Of a stretch of 64,000 nucleotides of DNA, positions 25,748 through 34,083 are shown piece after piece. Source of the stretch: CAVQEK01 sp964596645. GTDB taxonomy: Bacteria; Bacteroidota; Bacteroidia; Cytophagales; Cyclobacteriaceae. Under the pieces are notes generated by a model. That model made no database searches. It was not told the origin of the DNA and was given only the letters and a program-made list of their open reading frames with translations. The stretch spans positions 8,567-72,566 of the forward strand of contig CAZQVB010000024.1 of NCBI GenBank assembly GCA_964596645.1, in the 5' to 3' direction. Position 1 is the first letter of the stretch; the number at the start of each line of letters is the position of its first letter. A program made the translations under genes and the position numbers.

Positions 25748-26812
25748 ATGGCCATTATTGATAAAAAAAAGCAAGTATATTCCATTGCACAGCCGCTGCG
25801 CGACTACCTCGTATCGCAGGGTCGCGAGTTTGACTTGCCCATACGCTACAACGACCTGAAGCGCTTCAACAGCTCTGTGCAGCTGATGGATAAGCGCGGC
25901 AACGACACACTTTGGGAATCGGTCTTTTATCAGCAAAGTGAGATGGGGCAGGTGCATGAAGCCCTAAAAAAAATATACGCCATGTTGAAAAGCAGCGGCG
26001 ACGTGTCGGTGATCGACCATTTGTACATCGATCGCATCGACCTCTGCACCTATGGCAATACGCGGCCTTTTCGGGTGCGCATCGTCAACAAAATCAACGA
26101 CCTGTTCGATTACTTTTACGTGAAGGTGGCCGATGCCTCGCGCATATACGGTCTGGAGCTTGAGCACCTTATTTCACCCAACAAGATCAACTATCTGGTA
26201 TGTGGCGAAACCGTGGTCGAAGAGCACATACAGGGCATTCCCGGCGATGACTTCATCAAGAATCATCTGAAAGACAGCTCGCTGAACCCAATGCGGCTGG
26301 CCAAGGAGTTTGTGAAATTTAATGAACGCTGCCTGGTGCGCTTGCTGGGCGATATGCATTCGAGCAATTTTGTGGTAGAAATGATCCCCGACTTCGATGA
26401 GATCCATTACCGAATTCGCTCCATCGACTTCGACCAGCAATCGTATGAGGGCAAGCGGGCGATTTACATGCCTCAATATTTCAAACAAAACAACCCCCTG
26501 ATACAGTTGGGCATCAAGCGCATGGATCCGACCCTGGAAATGCAGTACCAAAAAGAGGAGCGCTCGCTCATTGCCAACCGTCTGCGCTCACGGATATCGG
26601 GCCCGGCCATCAAAAATCTTGTAAAGGCCATGAGCCACGATGACATTGCCCCGACCGACAACGTGGTGAGTCTGAAAGGCGAACTGGCCAAGCTCTACAA
26701 CGATGAAGAATTTCTTCGCTGCGCCAACATGGGTGAGATCTTGTACACCAGCCTGAAATTTGTGTTTAAATACCCCATCAGGGACAAGTATTCAATTGTA
26801 AAAATTCAATAA
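25748..26812 (+). CDS. Conserved protein with kinase-like (APH/protein kinase fold) motifs, function unknown
   Basis: 354 residues, cytoplasmic, no signal or membrane helix. Although it matches no named family I know, it has the motif order of a kinase fold: a possible ATP-anchoring Lys in YVKVAD (126), Glu residues in LELEHL (137/139), a hinge-like stretch VVEEHIQGIPGDDFI, a catalytic-loop-like GDMHSSNFV (Asp202, Asn207) and a metal-binding-like IDFDQ (Asp227). It may phosphorylate a small molecule or protein, or be a pseudokinase. It ends 1 bp before ribE, so they are almost surely cotranscribed. Confidence 0.6.
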   Translation: MAIIDKKKQVYSIAQPLRDYLVSQGREFDLPIRYNDLKRFNSSVQLMDKRGNDTLWESVFYQQSEMGQVHEALKKIYAMLKSSGDVSVIDHLYIDRIDLCTYGNTRPFRVRIVNKINDLFDYFYVKVADASRIYGLELEHLISPNKINYLVCGETVVEEHIQGIPGDDFIKNHLKDSSLNPMRLAKEFVKFNERCLVRLLGDMHSSNFVVEMIPDFDEIHYRIRSIDFDQQSYEGKRAIYMPQYFKQNNPLIQLGIKRMDPTLEMQYQKEERSLIANRLRSRISGPAIKNLVKAMSHDDIAPTDNVVSLKGELAKLYNDEEFLRCANMGEILYTSLKFVFKYPIRDKYSIVKIQ

Positions 26813-26813
26813 C

Positions 26814-27431
26814 ATGTTTACGGGAATAGTAGAAGCAACCGGAAAAATCAAAACCATAACGGGAGAGGGCAGCAACAAGACCTTCACCGTGCAGGCATCG
26901 TTTGCCTCCGATCTGCAGGTGAATCAGAGTGTATCGCACAATGGCGTATGCCTAACGGTGACCGAGCTTGCCGGCGATCATTTCCGGGTGACGGCCGTGC
27001 ATGAGACATTGCAAAAGACCAATCTGGGCACTTTGGAGGAAGGAGATATTGTGAACCTGGAGCGCGCCATGAGCACCCACTACCGCTTCGATGGTCATAT
27101 AGTGCAGGGCCATGTAGACCAAACGGGCATCTGCACACGCATACAAGAAGTAGATGGCAGCTGGCTGTTCGACTTCGAATACGACTATGCCGCCACCGGC
27201 AACTTTCTGGTGGAGAAGGGCTCCATCTGCATCGATGGCGTAAGCCTCACGGCTTTCAACTGCGAAAAAGGCAGTTTTCGCGTCACCATCATTCCCCACA
27301 CGTACGAAGTCACCAACTTTAAAACCCTGCAGGAAGGTAGCCGGGTCAATCTTGAATTCGACATATTGGGCAAGTACATTCAGCGCCTCTTCCACATGCA
27401 CTATGGCGATATGCCGAAGATCGCTCAATAG
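26814..27431 (+). CDS. ribE: Riboflavin synthase, alpha chain
   Basis: 205 residues made of two similar lumazine-binding barrels. The N-terminal MFTGIVEATGKI and the repeats VSHNGVCLTVTEL (about 41-53) and KGSICIDGVSLTAF (about 136-149) are diagnostic. It joins two molecules of 6,7-dimethyl-8-ribityllumazine to make riboflavin. It directly follows the kinase-like gene at 25748-26812. Confidence 0.97.
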   Translation: MFTGIVEATGKIKTITGEGSNKTFTVQASFASDLQVNQSVSHNGVCLTVTELAGDHFRVTAVHETLQKTNLGTLEEGDIVNLERAMSTHYRFDGHIVQGHVDQTGICTRIQEVDGSWLFDFEYDYAATGNFLVEKGSICIDGVSLTAFNCEKGSFRVTIIPHTYEVTNFKTLQEGSRVNLEFDILGKYIQRLFHMHYGDMPKIAQ

Positions 27432-27549
27432 TTTTTTTTTAAAAACTTATACTCAAAGAGGCTACTATACCTGGCAGGCAGCACCAAAACGGGTGAATAC
27501 TTTTTGATAGCCGGCCAGCCGAGTATGTGTGGAATTCTAAACTACATGC

Positions 27550-28356
27550 TCATCTTCGATCAATCACTGCGGGCACATATTGTTGATGAAGTAGATGATG
27601 CACCTTGCCCCAGGGTACGGTGACTTCGATGATACCCTCGGCGTAGGATGCTATTTCGTAGGGGTTGTACAGAAACAGAAGGCCTTCTTTGGTGGCGCCA
27701 ACATTATCTGTGAGGCGAAATTTGCCGTTTTCAAAAAAATAACCAGCATCTTCCAGATCATCTGTAGCAGCGAGTCCGCGATCAGCGCGAAAATACTCCT
27801 CGGCCACCGCAGTTAAACGCTCCCGATCATTCACCAGGTTGTCTAACAGCAAAGGATTGCCATTGTAAAATAAGGCCAACTCCACCGACATGAGCGGATG
27901 TGCGCCGCCTGAGTAGGTTTCCAATTGATACTGCAAAGTGAGCCATGGTGCACTTTGCCACAGCACGGATGCCTGCAGGTCGTAATACCACGGATACATT
28001 TTACCATTATACTCTGCAGATACCTGGCTGAATTCCGACATATACTCCGATGCCATCTGCTTTAGTGAAGGATGCCCGGTAGTGTCTTCCTCGCTGACAA
28101 ACCGCCTTAACAGATCAGTTTCGATTTGGCCATTCATACGGGTAGCCGCAGGCGAGTGTGCCGGAAAATAAGGATAGCGCACGCGATAGTAGGCGCAATT
28201 GGCCGAGTCCGGGCTGCATCCGTTGTCGGTAAGCAAAAAGTGTATTTGCTGCCAGTGCATATTCTCCTCCGCCGGTTGCGCAATACCGAAGTCACAAAGC
28301 AGCAACAACAATAGCGTTGGCAGTGTGCAAAATCGTGTCGGGTGACTTGGCTTCAT
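27550..28356 (-). CDS. Secreted DUF3298/RsiV-family protein
   Basis: 268 residues with a signal peptide (LPTLLLLLLCDFGIAQ). An N-terminal DUF4163-like part and a C-terminal DUF3298 domain are recognisable; YNPYEIASYAEGIIEVTVPW is the typical family end motif, and TYSGGAHPL lies in the middle. RsiV is a lysozyme-binding anti-sigma factor, but this protein lacks the anti-sigma region and is simply exported, so it is an envelope protein of unknown role. Two Cys (NGCSPDSANC) may form a disulfide. Confidence 0.78.
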   Translation of the reverse strand: MKPSHPTRFCTLPTLLLLLLCDFGIAQPAEENMHWQQIHFLLTDNGCSPDSANCAYYRVRYPYFPAHSPAATRMNGQIETDLLRRFVSEEDTTGHPSLKQMASEYMSEFSQVSAEYNGKMYPWYYDLQASVLWQSAPWLTLQYQLETYSGGAHPLMSVELALFYNGNPLLLDNLVNDRERLTAVAEEYFRADRGLAATDDLEDAGYFFENGKFRLTDNVGATKEGLLFLYNPYEIASYAEGIIEVTVPWGKVHHLLHQQYVPAVIDRR

Positions 28357-28367
28357 TTAAAGATGTG

Positions 28368-28802
28368 TCAGGCAAACAGGTCTGAGTCATACACTTTTAC
28401 GCTATCCCAGAGGGCAGCGTATTTTTCTATAAATTCATTGTGCGCCGCGTGCGTCTGATACACATCGTGATCTTCGATGCTGGCAAACCAAACGAATAGG
28501 GAATAGTGGAATGAAGAATCGACTACTCCGCGTGCCTCAGTAGCTGCCGGTCGGCCGATTTGTGCATTTTGCACTTCAGATATTGACTCTACCAAGGTGG
28601 TGAGTCCCTGCTCAAAGCGCTCCCGGTCTTGCTGGTTTACGCCGTCTTTGAGCCAAAAATATACATTGTGTTGCAGCATGTTGGTTTGTGTTTTATGGTT
28701 GACAGAGAAAATAGTAGAGGCTGTGGCGCGATAACCGAAAAGGCCAGCACCGGCCATAAGGAGTGATTGACGCACAAAAGCTCGTCTCGTCGGTATTTGC
28801 AT
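28368..28802 (-). CDS. Exported Dabb-domain (stress-responsive A/B barrel) protein
   Basis: 144 residues from ATG 28802, where a Tat-like signal starts (TRRAFVRQSLLMAGAGLFG). The remainder, from MLQHNVYFWLKDGVNQQDRERFEQGL onward, is a dimeric ferredoxin-like Dabb barrel with the usual HYSLFVWFASIEDHDVYQTHAAHNEFI. Dabb proteins are small and functionally varied. A shorter cytoplasmic form from the internal ATG at MLQH is possible. It lies 11 bp upstream of the DUF3298 gene. Confidence 0.8.
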   Translation of the reverse strand: MQIPTRRAFVRQSLLMAGAGLFGYRATASTIFSVNHKTQTNMLQHNVYFWLKDGVNQQDRERFEQGLTTLVESISEVQNAQIGRPAATEARGVVDSSFHYSLFVWFASIEDHDVYQTHAAHNEFIEKYAALWDSVKVYDSDLFA

Positions 28803-29100
28803 AATGGTTGCGATTATGTGCGGCGGATGCCGCGCCCAAAGCTTCGAATCTAACAAAATATGATTGGTAGGCAAAAGATAATGCGTGGTGGTTGACAAAC
28901 CTTTTTACCCCCGCACGACCGGCTCAGTCTAGTCCTGCCAGATACAGGATGTCACTCTTTCGTTCATTTTCTTAAAGCCATCCGCTTCGACTTTTTTATC
29001 TCAACCCACATAGACAATATATCACTGATATTCATCCAGGCGAAACAAAAACTTATTGTCAATTTTACCTCAATGCCAATATTCTGGTACTTTTTACTGT

Positions 29101-29108
29101 TAGATTTG
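29101..29108 (+). promoter_or_regulatory. Candidate -7 promoter element TAGATTTG
   Basis: Matches TAnnTTTG, 23 nt upstream of the alkaline phosphatase ATG at 29132. A clear -33 TTTG is not seen. No PhoB box could be recognised. Confidence 0.4.
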
Positions 29109-29131
29109 GCGCGCAGCCGTCAGTGTTAAAA

Positions 29132-30322
29132 ATGAAAATCGAAAAGTATATGAGTACGTTTAAATTTAGTTTTTCCTCCCTTTTATTATTGACTTCTTTG
29201 TCCGTCTGCCTTGGCCAGCATACCGATGACACAGACAGCACATTCGCCATATACAGCGGAGGTGAGCGCTATGAAGTAGGCCAGATCATCTCTCCCGCCA
29301 TCGACAAAGAACAGCGTGTAAAAAACATCATATTGATGATAGGCGATGGCATGGGTACGGCTCAGGTTTATGCAGGACTCACTGCCAACCGGGGACAGCT
29401 TTTTTTGCAGAATTGCCCGGTGGCCGGTTTCTCCAAAACGTATTCTTCTGACAAATACATCACCGACTCAGCGGCGGGTGCTACAGCCTTCTCTGCCGGA
29501 AAAAAAACATATAACGGTGCCATTGGGGTGGACAGCCTAAAGAGACCGCTGAAGACGATTCTCGAAGTGGCCGAAGAGAAAGGCCTTGCCACAGGCTTGG
29601 TGGCTACTTGCCGCATCACCCACGCCACACCGGCCAGCTTCATTGCCCACCAGCCCAGCAGAAACATGTACGAAGAAATAGCCGCAGATTTTCTTAATAC
29701 CGACATCGATGTATTTATCGGCGGCGGCAAAAAAGATTTTGAGTCGGAAGTGAATGGCAAGTCTATTCTTGATCACCTGGAAACCAAAGGCTATACAGTG
29801 CTGGAAGACACCGCAGGTCTGGCTGATGTAAACACCGACAAATTAGCCGCTTTGGTAGCGGAAATGCACCTGCCGCCCATGTCTGCCGGACGGGGTAGTT
29901 TTCTAACTACAGCCACCAGCAAAGCGCTCGATATACTGAGCAAAGACAAAGATGGCTTTTTCCTAATGGTAGAAGGTTCGCAAATAGATTGGGGTGGCCA
30001 TGACAACAACACCAGCTACATTGTGCAGGAAATGCTTGATTTTGATCGGGCCATAGGTGAGGCGTTACGATTTGCTGCCGAAGACGGTGAAACACTGGTG
30101 ATCATCACGGCTGATCACGAAACCGGAGGCTTTACCCTAAATGGTGGAGATATAAGCACAGGTAAAGTAGAAGGCAAGTTTACCACGGGCAGCCATACCG
30201 GCGTTATGGTTCCTGTATTTGCTTTTGGTCCTCAAGCCATTCGCTTTGGAGGCATCATGGAGAACACGAGCATTTACCATAAAATGATGGAGGCTTATAC
30301 ATTTGAAAAGAAGCAACACTGA
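29132..30322 (+). CDS. Alkaline phosphatase, secreted
   Basis: 396 residues from ATG 29132; GTG 29123 and ATG 29150 are alternatives. A signal peptide ends near SVCLGQH. Catalytic motifs of the PhoA superfamily are present: metal-binding MIGDGMGTAQ, the nucleophile region TDSAAGATAFSAGKKTYNGAIGV, WGGHDNN, and the late metal site ITADHETGGFTL. It should release phosphate from organic monoesters in the periplasm or outside. Single gene ending in a strong terminator at 30377-30401. Confidence 0.95.
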   Translation: MKIEKYMSTFKFSFSSLLLLTSLSVCLGQHTDDTDSTFAIYSGGERYEVGQIISPAIDKEQRVKNIILMIGDGMGTAQVYAGLTANRGQLFLQNCPVAGFSKTYSSDKYITDSAAGATAFSAGKKTYNGAIGVDSLKRPLKTILEVAEEKGLATGLVATCRITHATPASFIAHQPSRNMYEEIAADFLNTDIDVFIGGGKKDFESEVNGKSILDHLETKGYTVLEDTAGLADVNTDKLAALVAEMHLPPMSAGRGSFLTTATSKALDILSKDKDGFFLMVEGSQIDWGGHDNNTSYIVQEMLDFDRAIGEALRFAAEDGETLVIITADHETGGFTLNGGDISTGKVEGKFTTGSHTGVMVPVFAFGPQAIRFGGIMENTSIYHKMMEAYTFEKKQH

Positions 30323-30376
30323 CGATGCCGCTGGGGCATAAGCTTCGACAAAAAGCTCGTTGACAACACGCCACAA

Positions 30377-30401
30377 AAAAGCCCTCGCTGAGAGGGCTTT
30401 T
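30377..30401. terminator. Bidirectional intrinsic terminator between convergent genes
   Basis: The stem AAAAGCCCTC pairs with GAGGGCTTTT around loop GCTGA. The A-run on one side and T-run on the other let it serve both the alkaline phosphatase gene (plus) and the lipoprotein gene at 30424-30876 (minus). Confidence 0.85.
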
Positions 30402-30423
30402 CTATGAAATACTAAAAATGCTG

Positions 30424-30876
30424 TTACTGCATATTGAATGTATAGTCTCCGCCCAGTGCCGACACTCTGCCATCACCAATTTCCACATCGGGTAGGTTAA
30501 ATGTGACAGAAAAGGCAGATTCGGTGAGGTTCACTATGGTCATCGTGACGCCGTCGCCGCGGGATATTTCTGTACCACCATCATTGATGGTGTAAGTCGT
30601 ACTTGGCCACACCTTTGCAGCTCCGGTAGGATGATTGGTGGTGGTCATCTGCGAAGCGGAAAAGGTTACTTTAAATGCCTCACCATCCGTCCATTCGCTG
30701 GCATCGGTGGCAGTGTTGGGTGGCACATTGACGCTCACGGCCGTCCAGCCGCCGTCTTTCATCAGCAGATTTTGTACACGGTCGCGCTCAGATTCCGGGT
30801 CGTCTCCTCCGCAACTCATGAGTGTGGCGAAGCTTATTAGTACTAGCAGTAATGATGGTTGAGTGAATAGTTTCAT
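30424..30876 (-). CDS. Lipoprotein of unknown function
   Basis: 150 residues from the ATG at 30876; a longer frame to 30921 adds a non-signal extension. The lipobox is LMSCGGD, with the Gly-Gly-Asp-Asp tail typical of exported Bacteroidota lipoproteins. The mature part is a Thr/Ser-rich beta domain (SASQMTTTNHPTGAAKVWPSTTYTI) resembling lipocalin-like lipoprotein domains. No partner gene is close, and function is unknown. Confidence 0.7.
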   Translation of the reverse strand: MKLFTQPSLLLVLISFATLMSCGGDDPESERDRVQNLLMKDGGWTAVSVNVPPNTATDASEWTDGEAFKVTFSASQMTTTNHPTGAAKVWPSTTYTINDGGTEISRGDGVTMTIVNLTESAFSVTFNLPDVEIGDGRVSALGGDYTFNMQ

Positions 30877-31003
30877 CGGGTTATATTTTTTGAAGAACGT
30901 AAAAATAAAGTTTTGCACCAATAATGCGGCTTACGCGTAAGATTTTCTCCTAATACGGCCGCTGCAGGCGTTTACTCTGCCACAGCGGCATCTTTGCATC
31001 AAA

Positions 31004-32395
31004 CTATAATAGGCCCGGGATATGATAAGTGCCATAAGGGAAGCGCTGAGGTCGGGAAAGCATTGCATTGGCTTCATCATCATTTTTAAACCGCTCATTG
31101 ACGGGGTCCCAGTATAGCTTGCGCGGCAGTTTCATGGCAATATGGCTCACCAGGCAGGCACTGCAGGAGCGATGGGCAATTTCCGCAGGGGCCACTGGCT
31201 GCTCGCGTGTGATGATGCTCTCCAGCCAGTTCTTGTGCTGCTCGGGGCTGCGGTACAGTTGAACTTCATGCGTGCCAATGACTGAGTCTAATATTGCAGG
31301 ATCGCTGGCGTCGATAGATTTCTGGCCGGTGTTGTCAGCCACCGGATCGCTGCTGGTCACAGGCTTGCCGCGTGTCACAAAGATCCACCCATCCGTGCCT
31401 TCGAACTTCACGCCGTTCGGGTAGCCACCCGATATGTGCATCGTGACGCCGTTGGCATATTTTGCCTTCACCTGAAAGTCGCCGTGCACATTCCACAGGC
31501 CTTGCTGCGGAAACTGCGCTTCTGCCTCTACCTCTACCGGCCCGGTATATTCCGTGCCCATGCCCCAGTGCGCAGTATCGATGTGGTGGGCACCCCAGCC
31601 GGTGATCATGCCAGCGCCAAATTGTTCGCATCTCAGCCAACCCGGCCGGCTGTAGTCATGCTGTGGGTGTACGCGCTTTTCGGTGTAGTAGGCCCAGGGG
31701 GTGGAGCCCAGCCACATGTCGTAGTCCAGATTGGTGGGGATAGCCATCTCTGGTTGGGCTTCGCCGGCGGGGTCGCCAGGCAGGCCAATATATACCGTGT
31801 GTACTTCGCCAATGCGACCATTGCGCACCAGCTCGCAAGCACGGTGAAATTGAGGCCATGGATCGAGCGATCGCTGCTGACTGCCGATCTGAAAGATGAT
31901 GCCTGTGCGATGCACAATGTTGCTCATAGTGCGCCCCTCGGCAATGCTGAGCGATGCCGGCTTTTGCAGGTACACATCTTTGCCCGCAAGTGCTGCCTCT
32001 ATGGCCGGCTGTGCATGCCAGTGATCGGGAGTACTGATGATGACCGCATCAATATCTTTGTCGGCAAGCATTTCGCGATAGTCACTATATGTTTTTGCAT
32101 TGATATAATTGGGTGTTCCCGCTTGTGCCGCGTAAAATTTATCGATGTAGCGCATGCCGTCTTCCGCGCGTTTGGCATCTACGTCGCTTACTGCTACTAC
32201 CCGGGCTATATCGTTTTTCATAGTCTCGGGAAGGTCGTGCGACATGGCGATGCGACCAAAGCCAATCTGACCAATATTGATCTTGTTGCTCGGTGCACTT
32301 TTGCCAAAAACAGAGGCTGGCACAATCGTGGGAAGTACCAATGCGCCCAGTGTACCTGCCATGGTTTTTTTCAAATAGCTTCTTCGTGTTATCAT
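31004..32395 (-). CDS. Gfo/Idh/MocA-family oxidoreductase with Tat signal
   Basis: 463 residues. A twin-arginine signal (TRRSYLKKTMAGTLG) indicates export with the cofactor bound. The Rossmann motif GQIGFGRIAMSHD (about 41-53) and ISTPDHWHAQPA lead to LQKPASL, where family members keep a catalytic Lys. The C-terminal domain carries GWGAHHIDTAHWGMG. Such secreted enzymes oxidise sugars or hydrolyse glycosides by an NAD-recycling mechanism. It is 27 bp downstream of a ThuA-family gene, a pairing seen in 3-keto-sugar metabolism. Confidence 0.9.
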   Translation of the reverse strand: MITRRSYLKKTMAGTLGALVLPTIVPASVFGKSAPSNKINIGQIGFGRIAMSHDLPETMKNDIARVVAVSDVDAKRAEDGMRYIDKFYAAQAGTPNYINAKTYSDYREMLADKDIDAVIISTPDHWHAQPAIEAALAGKDVYLQKPASLSIAEGRTMSNIVHRTGIIFQIGSQQRSLDPWPQFHRACELVRNGRIGEVHTVYIGLPGDPAGEAQPEMAIPTNLDYDMWLGSTPWAYYTEKRVHPQHDYSRPGWLRCEQFGAGMITGWGAHHIDTAHWGMGTEYTGPVEVEAEAQFPQQGLWNVHGDFQVKAKYANGVTMHISGGYPNGVKFEGTDGWIFVTRGKPVTSSDPVADNTGQKSIDASDPAILDSVIGTHEVQLYRSPEQHKNWLESIITREQPVAPAEIAHRSCSACLVSHIAMKLPRKLYWDPVNERFKNDDEANAMLSRPQRFPYGTYHIPGLL

Positions 32396-32422
32396 ATCGG
32401 GTGTTGATAAAAATTTAACGAT

Positions 32423-33217
32423 TCATTTTTCATTGCCGATGGCCCAGATGATGCCGCCGAGGATATGTTGTATAAAAACAGGATCGGAATAATGCTCCGG
32501 GCTATGCCCCAGTGCAGTAAACCATTGGCGACCGCCATCAAAGGTATGATACCAGGCCAGGGGAAATACTTCTCCGAATGTGTCTGCAGGATATTCATTT
32601 TTCTGGTCGTCTTCCACGGTGGTGAGATCGGCCACCAGCAGCACGTGTATATCGGGGTTTATATTGCGCACATAGTAGCATTCGTCTTCTCTCGACCATA
32701 CCGGAGGCAAAAAATCTGTCGACGGATGAAAAGGGTCGAGCACCTTGATATCGAAGGTTTGAAATGGTGCGTGGCGCACAAACTTGCCGCCAACATTCTG
32801 CCAAAACCAAGGCCAGTCTCGCTCTGAGGCGCATGCCGAATGGATGGCCACAAAGGCCCCGCCACTGCGTATGTAATTTTGAAAAACATCGCGTTGCGCC
32901 TGGGTGTCGAATGCTTCATTGTTAGAGTTTGAAAAAATGATAAGATCGAAGGCGGCCAAAGTTTCCACTGTAAATACAGAAGGATCGTCGCTGGAGGTGA
33001 CGCGGAAGCCATACGCCGTGCCCAGATCCTCTATGGCACGCACGCTGTAGGGAATGTTCTCGTGCACATAGCCCTTGCCGTTTTTGGTATAGACCAGTAC
33101 CGACTTATTGTCTAAAATACTGCGAATGGTATCGCCGGCACAAAATGATTGCTTTGCATTCGTAAAAAGTAAAAGTGGAATTAAAGCCAAAAAAGCCAAT
33201 TTTTCCATACGCTGCAT
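32423..33217 (-). CDS. ThuA-family protein, secreted
   Basis: 264 residues with an N-terminal signal (LAFLALIPLLLFTNAKQSFCAG). The class I glutamine amidotransferase-like fold is marked by LIIFSNSNNEAF, GGAFVAIHSACAS, PVWSREDECYYV and a C-terminal WYHTFDGGRQWFTALGHSPEHY. ThuA relatives act in trehalose-type disaccharide and 3-keto-glycoside catabolism. An alternative start is the ATG at 33208. Upstream partner of the Gfo/Idh gene at 31004-32395. Confidence 0.88.
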   Translation of the reverse strand: MQRMEKLAFLALIPLLLFTNAKQSFCAGDTIRSILDNKSVLVYTKNGKGYVHENIPYSVRAIEDLGTAYGFRVTSSDDPSVFTVETLAAFDLIIFSNSNNEAFDTQAQRDVFQNYIRSGGAFVAIHSACASERDWPWFWQNVGGKFVRHAPFQTFDIKVLDPFHPSTDFLPPVWSREDECYYVRNINPDIHVLLVADLTTVEDDQKNEYPADTFGEVFPLAWYHTFDGGRQWFTALGHSPEHYSDPVFIQHILGGIIWAIGNEK

Positions 33218-33380
33218 TGGGTTAAATGTCGCCGCAAGGTCCAGCAGTCCAAGTTAAATAGTGAGCAAATGAAACGCAATGGAATGTGGTGCAATAGCAC
33301 CCGGGATGCTGCACAGAGCATCTTCAGCGGCATTTATTTTCTGAGAAATCGAACAGCACGATGTGGTCAGTAAAAATTGA

Positions 33381-33938
33381 TCATCGCGAAGCGCCATCCG
33401 GCGGAAAATTGGCAAAAAGTTCTTCCACCGCTACTTGCACTTTATCTTCAAATTGTGGCAGCTTGCCCAACACATCTTTGGCTATTCCCTGCCATATCAT
33501 TGTATTCATTTGCCTGTCCACCATATCTACAGCCAGAGAGCCTTCGCGGTAAGTACCGATAGTAATGCTGTCGGAAGCCGACCAGCTATATCGTCGCTGG
33601 CCCATGTAGCGGAAATCCTGCCGGATGTCCTGTTCACGCTTTTGTGTTTTTTCTTCTACCCGCACGCCAATGTTAATAGCAAGATCTGCATTTGGCGCCT
33701 GGTTCAATCCCTTTGCGGTGAGCGCCTGGTAGATTTGATTTTTTATAAAATCTATCTGCTCCTGTGTGAGGTTCACACCATCCAACAGGTCTTGTTCTAC
33801 TGCCACAAATTGGAAGGTTTCGTACTCAGAAAAGTTAACTGATTGATCGTAATCAGTGCTAACTCGCACAGAGCGACAGCCAAACACCACGGCAACCAAT
33901 GCGAATAATCCCAAATAAAGATTTGTATATTTTTTCAT
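33381..33938 (-). CDS. DUF4136 family lipoprotein
   Basis: 185 residues from ATG 33938, with a lipobox VVFGCRSV. The rest fits DUF4136: VSTDYDQSVNFSEYETFQFV near the start, then GLNQAPNADLAINIGVRVEEKTQ, and a C-terminal GSLAVDMVDRQMNTMIWQGIAKDVLG. Envelope-located with unknown role. A terminator hairpin at 34024-34059 separates it from rho. Confidence 0.85.
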   Translation of the reverse strand: MKKYTNLYLGLFALVAVVFGCRSVRVSTDYDQSVNFSEYETFQFVAVEQDLLDGVNLTQEQIDFIKNQIYQALTAKGLNQAPNADLAINIGVRVEEKTQKREQDIRQDFRYMGQRRYSWSASDSITIGTYREGSLAVDMVDRQMNTMIWQGIAKDVLGKLPQFEDKVQVAVEELFANFPPDGASR

Positions 33939-34023
33939 GATCGAGCTCGGTATAGTGATTTGAATATAGTAAAACACACTTTTCCAATCAGGTTTCGCGC
34001 GATGATTATTATGGCGCTGAAAT

Positions 34024-34059
34024 AAAACAACCCCGACCTTTGCGGGCCAGGGTTGTTTT
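34024..34059. terminator. Intrinsic-type terminator hairpin downstream of rho
   Basis: AAAACAACCC and GGGTTGTTTT form a 10-bp stem around a 16-nt GC-rich loop, flanked by T-rich DNA on both strands. It lies 25 bp after the rho stop codon on the minus strand, so rho itself probably ends at an intrinsic terminator. Confidence 0.75.
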
Positions 34060-34083
34060 AATTTCTATCGTGTATGGTGAACT

